NCBI RefSeq assembly: GCF_005233845.1
Contig: NZ_SZQL01000025.1
Span: 1 to 58,964 of the forward strand
Direction: 5' to 3'
From: Ilyomonas limi
GTDB lineage: Bacteria > Bacteroidota > Bacteroidia > Chitinophagales > Chitinophagaceae
DNA length: 58,964 nucleotides
The translations under genes were made by a program, and so were the position numbers. Below, in pieces: positions 52,805 through 58,964 of the stretch. The notes below the pieces were generated by a model that saw nothing but the letters and a program-made list of their open reading frames with translations, was not told the DNA's origin and did not search any database. Within the stretch, counting starts at the first letter, position 1; each line of letters opens with the position of its first letter.

Positions 52805-53649
52805 AACAATGTGTATTTTACAACTCTTAAGTAATTAACTCCTCTTTGTGGATGATATTTGATAGCCATCAGCAGATAGCGGAGTGCTTCTTTTTTTCTT
52901 TTTAGTTTGTAGCTGGAGAATGCAATGGTGGAGCAAAGGCTGGCAATTTCCCGTTTATCGTTTTGCTGGATGAATGCAAAATGTTTGTTCAAAAATTGAA
53001 TAGATCCTTCTCTTCTTCTGCTCCAGTTGGTACGGATGCGCTCACCGGCATGAATATTTATCTGTACCAGGTTTTGTTCAACTGCTACTGTTTTGTAATG
53101 TCTTTTGCGTATATAATCTATCAGGCGATAACCTAAATCGGTTTGTATAGCAGAACGCATGGTAGCATCATAGCCTCCAATGGCATTAAAAATAGTACGC
53201 CTGATGAAAAGTGAGCCGCAGGTAAATTTGAGGCGATACGTTTTGCCATATAGCTTATAATCGCTTAAGCCTTCTTCAATCTTAGTGCCATCGAGCAATT
53301 TGCGTATAGCACCGGCACAGGCAATAGCTACATCTTCTTTCAGGTAAGGAGCAACCGTTTGCAGCCAGTGGGTATATGCTTCATCATCGCTGTCCAGAAA
53401 AACTATAAACTCACATTTGGCGTGGCTTACACCTACATTGAGGCTATCGGGCTGCCCGGTATTATTTTTTTTAATATAACTGATCCGCTTATCGGCTAAA
53501 TAAGGTTGTATTGCCTGTTGGGTATTATCTGTAGAACCATCATCCACTATAATCATTTCCCAATCAGTAAACGTTTGCGCCTGTATGCTTTTAATGGTTT
53601 GCTGTACAAGATCGGCGCGGTTGTAGGTTGGCGTGATAACAGAAATCAT
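52801..53649 (-). CDS. Family 2 glycosyltransferase
   Basis: A 282-residue GT-A enzyme with MISVITPTYNRADLVQQTI, MIIVDDGSTDNTQQAI and the DXD-like FLDSDDEAYTHWL. Tail residues are basic. It lies 34 bp from the ABC transporter gene upstream and overlaps the next GT2 gene by 4 bp. Confidence 0.94.
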   Translation of the reverse strand: MISVITPTYNRADLVQQTIKSIQAQTFTDWEMIIVDDGSTDNTQQAIQPYLADKRISYIKKNNTGQPDSLNVGVSHAKCEFIVFLDSDDEAYTHWLQTVAPYLKEDVAIACAGAIRKLLDGTKIEEGLSDYKLYGKTYRLKFTCGSLFIRRTIFNAIGGYDATMRSAIQTDLGYRLIDYIRKRHYKTVAVEQNLVQINIHAGERIRTNWSRRREGSIQFLNKHFAFIQQNDKREIASLCSTIAFSSYKLKRKKEALRYLLMAIKYHPQRGVNYLRVVKYTLL

Positions 53650-53683
53650 TGAGCTTGTATTGTATGTATTAGGGTGAAAAAAA

Positions 53684-55480
53684 TTAAACCATTTGCAGGG
53701 AAACCATTTTCTTAAACCGGGTAGAAGATTCTATCATTTGTTCAAACGAGCCGGAGGCAGTTATTCTTCCATTTTCAACCAGGTAAATGATATCTGCTTT
53801 TTTAACTGTAGATAAGCGATGCGCAATCAATATCATAGTAAAGCTGCCTTGTAATTGTTGTATATTTTCCTGAATAATTCTTTCTGTCTCCGAATCAAGC
53901 GCAGAAGTAGCTTCATCAAAAATGAGAATTTCAGCTTCTTTAAATAATTCCCGTGCTATAGAAATACGTTGCTTTTGTCCGCCGGAAATGAGTATGCCAT
54001 TATTACCCAGCTTCGTGTGCTCTTTTTCGGGCAGGGATTTTACAAACTGCTGCAACGATGCCATTTTGAGTGCTTTTTCGAAACGTAACAGGTTTTCTCT
54101 TGTTGACGGTGCCCAAAAGGTTACGTTGTTATAAATGCTATCGTTAAACACTACCGGCTCTTGCGATATATAGCCTATTTTATCGCGATAAACACCCATT
54201 GATATGTCTTCGAGCGATACATTATCAATCATTACTTTACCGCTATTTGGCTTTATTAAACCGGCGATCATATTGGCAATGGTCGTTTTGCCCGAACCAC
54301 TTTCGCCAATTAATGCAATGGTTTGTTTTACCGGTACAGAAAGGTTTATTTGGCTGAGTGCTTGTTTGCTACCGTAGTTAAATGCTACATCACAGAATGT
54401 AATGCCTGTAGTGAGTACTTTAAAATCCTCTGTTCCTTTATTTTCTTTTAGCTTAGCCATCTCATCAGATAAAGCAGCAATGCTATCCATAGCGCCTATC
54501 TGCTCTATAAAGCTTTGATAGTCGGTTTGTACAGATACCAAAAAACTCAATGCCCGATAAAAAAGCACCAGGCTTAATACAATAGTACTGAGGTTGGTTC
54601 CTATAAAATTGACCTGTATCAATATTACAAGGCTTACGATAACAACGATTACCGGCTCTTTTATACTTAAGCCCAATGCTTTAAGCTTGCCGGTATGCCT
54701 GTTAAGACTTTCTGTTTCTACAATCACATTTCTCAGCTTGGTGGCATAGCTGCTGAAAGTGTTTGTAGCCTTCAGGTATTTAAAGTAGTGTACTGCCTGG
54801 ATGAGAAAGCCGTTAAAATCACTTCCTTTTTTAGATATTTCAGCAGAAGTTTTCTTAAGTGTTCGGTATATTCTTTTATAAATGATATTGGATACCAGCG
54901 AACCTATTGTAACCAATACTGCAAACTGGTAATTAGCTAAAAAAGCAAGCACAATATAGGTAATGAGCATGGCAGAAGACTGTGCCGCGCTGAAGTAATA
55001 AGACATTGTTTGGAACAACCTTGTAACCTCAGTGGTTAGTGTATTCTGTATTTTACCAGCATCCAGTTTTACGAAAGCCGGAAACGATAAATTTTGCAGA
55101 TTGTTAAGCAGTTCAAACCTTACTTTTTTTATGAGTTTGTACCGGATACCAGCGTTAAAAGATAAATGGATGTACTTCAAAAGCCCCTTTATTAAAAACA
55201 AAATACACACCATTGCCAGTATTGAATTCACCGTAAGCCCAAACCCAAGCAGTTGAATAAAATTAACGATATACTTAAACTGACCTAATGATTGGGCCGC
55301 CGAGTTGGTAGCATTGCCGTCGCTTACCAATTGCAGCAGCGGAACAAACATGGCAAGTCCTAAACCATCTAAAATAGAGACTAAAACACTAAGGGACAGA
55401 TACGCAAAAAAGCTATTACCAATAATGCGGTAATAAAAACTGAAGTAACCTAAAAAGTTATTTTTGAATGATAGCTTCAC
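53684..55480 (-). CDS. ABC exporter (fused membrane and ATPase domains), candidate flippase
   Basis: A 598-residue half-transporter with six membrane helices in the first 320 residues and an ATPase with Walker A GESGSGKTTIANMI, signature ISGGQKQRISIARELF, Walker B ILIFDEATSALD and H-loop IAHRLSTV. It resembles MsbA/PglK-type exporters that flip lipid-linked oligosaccharides. No Wzx flippase gene was seen in the window, so this protein is the best candidate for moving the repeat unit across the inner membrane. Confidence 0.93.
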   Translation of the reverse strand: MKLSFKNNFLGYFSFYYRIIGNSFFAYLSLSVLVSILDGLGLAMFVPLLQLVSDGNATNSAAQSLGQFKYIVNFIQLLGFGLTVNSILAMVCILFLIKGLLKYIHLSFNAGIRYKLIKKVRFELLNNLQNLSFPAFVKLDAGKIQNTLTTEVTRLFQTMSYYFSAAQSSAMLITYIVLAFLANYQFAVLVTIGSLVSNIIYKRIYRTLKKTSAEISKKGSDFNGFLIQAVHYFKYLKATNTFSSYATKLRNVIVETESLNRHTGKLKALGLSIKEPVIVVIVSLVILIQVNFIGTNLSTIVLSLVLFYRALSFLVSVQTDYQSFIEQIGAMDSIAALSDEMAKLKENKGTEDFKVLTTGITFCDVAFNYGSKQALSQINLSVPVKQTIALIGESGSGKTTIANMIAGLIKPNSGKVMIDNVSLEDISMGVYRDKIGYISQEPVVFNDSIYNNVTFWAPSTRENLLRFEKALKMASLQQFVKSLPEKEHTKLGNNGILISGGQKQRISIARELFKEAEILIFDEATSALDSETERIIQENIQQLQGSFTMILIAHRLSTVKKADIIYLVENGRITASGSFEQMIESSTRFKKMVSLQMV

Positions 55481-55533
55481 TGGATTTGGAATTTATAACG
55501 GAAGTGCAGAATTGGTTAAATGCCTTACTATGG

Positions 55534-57900
55534 TCAATTTAGAATAAACTTCCTTTTTCTTTTTTGTTTTACATTGTAGTTATACCCATAGCCGTAGCCA
55601 TAGTTATTGCCGTAGTTGAAATCTTTATTATCTGTTATGCCATTAATAATAATCTTAAGCTGCGGCAGCTTTTGCTCACTATACAATTTGTTAATAAGCT
55701 TGAATGTAGTAAGCAATGTTTCTTTATGGCGCACTACAAAGAAGGAAACATCAGCCCATTTAGCTAATGTAAGCGCATCCGATACCGGGCCTACCGGTGG
55801 TGTATCTATTACAATAGCATCAAAGTTGGCTTTTAAAAATTCAAATAATTCGTCCATCCTTTCACTCAGAATCAACTCTCCTGGATTTGGTGCGAGCGGA
55901 TAACCAGAACTGATGAAGAAAAGATTATTAGAGTTGGATGTTCGCTGTATAATTTCTTCTATTTCCACATCACCCATCAGGTAGTTGGCAAGCCCGATAG
56001 TTTTGCTTACACCCATTTTTTCTGATAAACCAACCGTACGCAAATCAAACTCCAGCAACACCACTTTTTTATTGGCAATTGCCATTGTATTGGCCAGGTT
56101 GGCACTTATAAAACTTTTTCCCTCTCCGCTATTACCCGATGTAATAAGAAGTGTTTTGCGTTTCAGTCCGGGTGTGAGATAATAAATATTCGTCCGGAGT
56201 GTTCGGAATTGTTCTGCCTCCGATGAAACATTAGCTGGAGTAACTATCAAAGAACTTTCCTCTATTTCTACATTGCTTATCTCGCCTGCAATAGGTAGTG
56301 TAGTTAATACCTCCACATCGTGCCTTGTTTGCAGCCTTTTGTTAAGAAATACAATAATAAAAATTACTAAGGCGGGCAATGCAGCACCTGTACCTAAAGC
56401 GATACCGTAAATATTAAGTGGTTTAGGAAACTGGTTGATACCACCTAAGCCATCATCAATAATGATTGAATTAGCTACCTGTGTAGATGCCAGTTCTATT
56501 TCTTTATCTTCTTTTTTTTGCAGTAAAAAGGTATAAATAGATTCTTTGATGTTGAGCAGTCTGTTTAGTTCTACCAGCTTTTTTTCTTTTGTAGGAATGT
56601 TAGTAAACTTGCTGCTAATTTTTTGTTCCTGATTGGATAAAGAGCTTTCGTTTACCTTTATTTCGTTCCGTACTGTTCTTATATTATTCAACACATTACT
56701 GCGCAATTGCTGCATCTGGCTATTGATACCAGCCAACCTGGGATCTTGGGCAGTGCCATTTTCCAGCACATGGCGTTTTTGCATCACAAGTTGATTGTAC
56801 TTATTGATATTGTCTGCCATTTGCGGATTCTGCAGACCGCTTACATTCGGAATGATTTCTTCTTTATTACCAGCGGTTTGTATATTCGATTCAACCAAAG
56901 ACAACATATCCTGCTTCAGCATGTTATCCGACTTTTTAGTGTCAATAGTTGGCAAAGAGCCAAGTAGCTGATTAGCAGAAGCCGATACATCGTATATCTG
57001 ATTGCCTGCTTTAAAACTGCTTACTGCTTTCTCCTGCTGATCTAATTCAGCACCTGCAGTAGCAAGCCGTTCTCTTAAAAAATCCATTTCCTTACGTAAT
57101 GCCTGATTATTATAATCAAGATTCTGAATGTCATAAACAGACACCATAATAGCTATGGCTGTTTTAGCCCTGTCGGGTATCTCGTCTTTTAAACTTACCT
57201 GCAGCAATCCCATGCCACCTTTGGAAACCGGACTAATACTCAACCCTGATATATAGTTTATAATTGCACTCTTTTTGGGTATGTAACTAAATACATATTC
57301 ACCATCTGCAGGTGTTGCAACATTATCCTTTAGTTTAAACATGAGGGTATCACCTTGCAAAATAAGTGGCTCATTATACCTGCCCTTTGCATGAATGGTC
57401 TCTGACCGCAGCTCATAGGAATTCTTCTGCAAAAGAAGCTGATATACCGATGAAGAAACGTTAGTATTACTCCCGCTTCTATTCAGCAAAACATCTACCG
57501 GAAACGTTGTAAGGTCAATTGGCTGATTTAAGGTACTGCCTTTTTTATACAACTTAATGTCTAGCTTAAGTGAATCTACAACGGCGGCTACAACAGCAAC
57601 AGATTTAAGTTTAAAAACTTCATTATTCACATCACTCGCAATCTGTGCAGCGCCCCCCACAACATTTCCCGTATTACTAAATGCCGAGCCTAGCTTGTTA
57701 GCATTTTCAGTAGGCTGTTTTATCAGTACATTAGTTGTAATTTCATATACCGGCAAGGTATAATGTACATAATAATATGCTCCTGTAATGAACAATGGTA
57801 CGGACAGTAAAAACCAATAATAATTTCTCTTAATCTTAGAGAGGTAACGCTTTATATCAAAGCCGCTTTTTTTCTCTTCTTCCAACTCAATATTTTCCAT
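55534..57900 (-). CDS. Wzc-like tyrosine autokinase / chain-length regulator
   Basis: A 788-residue inner-membrane protein. The N-terminal Wzz domain starts after a first helix (FLLSVPLFITGAYYYV), and long coiled coils occupy the periplasmic region. A second helix (ALGTGAALPALVIFIIVF) leads to the bacterial tyrosine kinase domain, with Walker A ITSGNSGEGKSFISANLAN, a Walker A' in LLEFDLRTVG and Walker B AIVIDTPPVG. The C-terminus has a Tyr cluster of six (FNYGNNYGYGYGYNYNV), the usual autophosphorylation tail. It regulates polymer length and export with the Wza-like protein encoded just upstream. Confidence 0.95.
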   Translation of the reverse strand: MENIELEEEKKSGFDIKRYLSKIKRNYYWFLLSVPLFITGAYYYVHYTLPVYEITTNVLIKQPTENANKLGSAFSNTGNVVGGAAQIASDVNNEVFKLKSVAVVAAVVDSLKLDIKLYKKGSTLNQPIDLTTFPVDVLLNRSGSNTNVSSSVYQLLLQKNSYELRSETIHAKGRYNEPLILQGDTLMFKLKDNVATPADGEYVFSYIPKKSAIINYISGLSISPVSKGGMGLLQVSLKDEIPDRAKTAIAIMVSVYDIQNLDYNNQALRKEMDFLRERLATAGAELDQQEKAVSSFKAGNQIYDVSASANQLLGSLPTIDTKKSDNMLKQDMLSLVESNIQTAGNKEEIIPNVSGLQNPQMADNINKYNQLVMQKRHVLENGTAQDPRLAGINSQMQQLRSNVLNNIRTVRNEIKVNESSLSNQEQKISSKFTNIPTKEKKLVELNRLLNIKESIYTFLLQKKEDKEIELASTQVANSIIIDDGLGGINQFPKPLNIYGIALGTGAALPALVIFIIVFLNKRLQTRHDVEVLTTLPIAGEISNVEIEESSLIVTPANVSSEAEQFRTLRTNIYYLTPGLKRKTLLITSGNSGEGKSFISANLANTMAIANKKVVLLEFDLRTVGLSEKMGVSKTIGLANYLMGDVEIEEIIQRTSNSNNLFFISSGYPLAPNPGELILSERMDELFEFLKANFDAIVIDTPPVGPVSDALTLAKWADVSFFVVRHKETLLTTFKLINKLYSEQKLPQLKIIINGITDNKDFNYGNNYGYGYGYNYNVKQKRKRKFILN

Positions 57901-57952
57901 AAGTGGATGTGTTTGTTAGTATTAATCGGTTTAAGTGTATACAAAACCGTGG

Positions 57953-58753
57953 TTACTTAAATATTGCATAACCAAGCGTAACAACACTAAGTATAATGGA
58001 CAATGTAGCAGTAACAGTATTAAAGTTTTCTCTTGCTATTGTATTTTGAAGGGGTTGAACATACAGCACATCATTGTGCCGCAACTGGAAAATTTCCTGG
58101 TTGTTTAGGACACTCGCTTTCGTTAAATCGATTTTGTAAATTTTACGCTGCCCATTATAATCTCTGTACAGTTCTACATTGTATCGTTTGGCAGTTAATG
58201 GTAAATCGCCTGCCGCCGCAAGTGCTTCAAAAATAGTAGTACGCTGCATATCTAATACATACCTGCCGGGGCTGCGCACTTCACCTATAACAGAAATTTT
58301 AAAGGTGTTGAATCTCACTTCAACCATCGGGTCTTTAAGGTAGGGCGCAACGCTGGTCAGCAGTTTAGCACGTAGTTGTCCGGCAGTTAAGCCAACAACT
58401 TTTATATTACCCAGTCTCGGGATTTCAATAAAGCCATCATTTGCTACAATATAGCTGGAGCCTGTAGTAGTTGCTGGCGCAGAAACGGTACCTGGTACCG
58501 CAGGCACTACAGCAGTAGTGCTGCTTTTATTAAAGTAATTAGCTGCTTCGTTATCTTTTGCAGAAAAATTGATGTACAGATCGTCGCCGTTTTCTATTAC
58601 TCTTTCTTCTGGCTGCATGGGAGGTAAGTCTATTACGTTTTTGTCAGGTAAATCCTGAAAATAAGTAAGTTGCTTAGAAGATGTGCAGGAAGAAAGTAAA
58701 GTAATGGCAATTATGAATACAGAAAATACCAGTGGCCGGGAGGTTGAAAACAT
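57953..58753 (-). CDS. Wza-like polysaccharide export lipoprotein
   Basis: Start chosen at the ATG at 58753, which gives 266 residues and puts a lipobox (LLSSC) directly after the hydrophobic segment; an in-frame ATG at 58822 would overlap the upstream gene. The export domain shows GDDLYINFSAKDNEAANYF, then FIEIPRLGNIKVVGLTAGQL and an SLBB-type SVIGEVRSPGRYVLDM. The final residues form a hydrophobic helix (ATLSIILSVVTLGYAI). It would form the outer-membrane export channel with the Wzc-like protein. Confidence 0.93.
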   Translation of the reverse strand: MFSTSRPLVFSVFIIAITLLSSCTSSKQLTYFQDLPDKNVIDLPPMQPEERVIENGDDLYINFSAKDNEAANYFNKSSTTAVVPAVPGTVSAPATTTGSSYIVANDGFIEIPRLGNIKVVGLTAGQLRAKLLTSVAPYLKDPMVEVRFNTFKISVIGEVRSPGRYVLDMQRTTIFEALAAAGDLPLTAKRYNVELYRDYNGQRKIYKIDLTKASVLNNQEIFQLRHNDVLYVQPLQNTIARENFNTVTATLSIILSVVTLGYAIFK

Positions 58754-58814
58754 GATCTTTTGTTTTAGTAAAATGGCAATAATGCGATAGGTAGGGGCTA
58801 TAGCTAGTTGACTG

Positions 58815-58964
58815 TTACACAACTGCTTGCTGGTACGTATCCGCGTACCATGGAATAGTTAAATTCAGTCCTTCCTGTATATTTATTTGGGGCTGATAGC
58901 CGATCAGTTGCTTTGCTTTAGAGATATCGGCAAGGCTGTGTTTTACGTCTCCCTTTCGCTCCTC
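58815..58964 (-). CDS. Partial UDP-sugar epimerase (extended SDR), runs off right edge
   Basis: The minus strand is open to the window edge and ends at a stop at 58815-58817. The 49 visible residues start KGDVKHSLADISKAKQLIG, followed by YQPQINIQEGLNLTI and PWYADTYQQAV. This is the C-terminal signature of UDP-glucuronate or UDP-GlcNAc 4-epimerases of the WbpP type. It precedes the Wza-like gene by about 60 bp and belongs to the same locus. Promoter and N-terminus are outside the window. Confidence 0.85.
   Translation of the reverse strand, partial: EERKGDVKHSLADISKAKQLIGYQPQINIQEGLNLTIPWYADTYQQAVV

Noticed and set aside
58754-58822. N-terminal extension of the Wza-like protein to an upstream ATG
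   Set aside because: It would overlap the upstream epimerase gene and bury the lipoprotein signal; the ATG at 58753 fits better.
1-58964. CRISPR arrays, tRNA/rRNA genes, toxin-antitoxin or phage-defence systems
   Set aside because: None recognised: no regular spacer-repeat arrays, no cloverleaf candidates noticed and no typical defence domains among the coding regions.

Overview
The window looks like a chromosomal segment of a Bacteroidota bacterium, most likely a Chitinophagaceae relative. The signs are low-to-moderate GC, weak Shine-Dalgarno sequences, a large secreted protein with a C-terminal type IX secretion (T9SS) sorting domain, family-level matches typical of Bacteroidota, and a TAnnTTTG-type promoter element. 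No tRNA, rRNA, CRISPR array or intact insertion sequence was seen.

Region A (1-11.1 kb) is a stress and redox cluster. A two-component system on the minus strand lies opposite a plus-strand series: a di-iron RIC-type protein, a DUF4142 protein, a cupredoxin lipoprotein, an SPFH/stomatin protein, a universal stress protein, aconitase, an AhpD-like protein, a DUF488 protein, a uracil-DNA-glycosylase-like protein and a RibD/DHFR-like reductase. Two tandem arrays of four CTAA-type repeats with an 11-bp period lie before the RIC gene and before the DUF4142 gene. In both, the first repeat is exactly 50 bp upstream of the same TACATT core, so the neighbouring response regulator probably controls both promoters.

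Region B (11.1-22.1 kb) is sparse and partly decayed. It holds a nested inverted repeat that overlaps a stop codon, a GH63-like glucosidase, a three-gene minus-strand group (FMN-type glutamate-synthase-like protein, GreA/Rnk-like factor, 58-aa membrane protein) and two probable ribosome-hibernation proteins (HPF/RaiA-like and an archaeo-eukaryotic release-factor-like, possibly Balon-like, protein). Between them lie remnants of a ferredoxin-reductase-like flavoprotein, an alpha/beta hydrolase, an NADPH-dependent FMN reductase and a cardiolipin synthase. This resembles a stress island losing genes.

Region C (22.1-27.1 kb) encodes two secreted proteins, a sialate-O-acetylesterase-type lipoprotein and a 1008-residue G8/beta-helix/PA14/PKD protein with a T9SS tail. 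Each is followed by a strong hairpin terminator.

Region D (27.3 kb to the right edge) is a roughly 31-kb minus-strand exopolysaccharide locus. In transcription order it encodes a UDP-sugar epimerase (partial), Wza-like and Wzc-like export proteins, an ABC-type exporter or flippase, several GT2 and GT4 glycosyltransferases, a Wzy-like membrane protein, a polysaccharide deacetylase, a GNAT protein, a PglC-like initiating transferase, an ATP-grasp enzyme, a HAD phosphatase, and a PglE/PglF-like aminotransferase and 4,6-dehydratase. It ends with a sugar-modification cassette (C-methyltransferase, CDP-glucose synthase, SDR, RmlC-like epimerase, SAF-domain oxidoreductase), two acyltransferases and a GT2. 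Close spacing and short overlaps suggest one or a few long transcripts. Together these genes could make undecaprenyl-linked amino-sugar and branched-sugar units, flip and polymerise them, modify them with acyl groups and export them.
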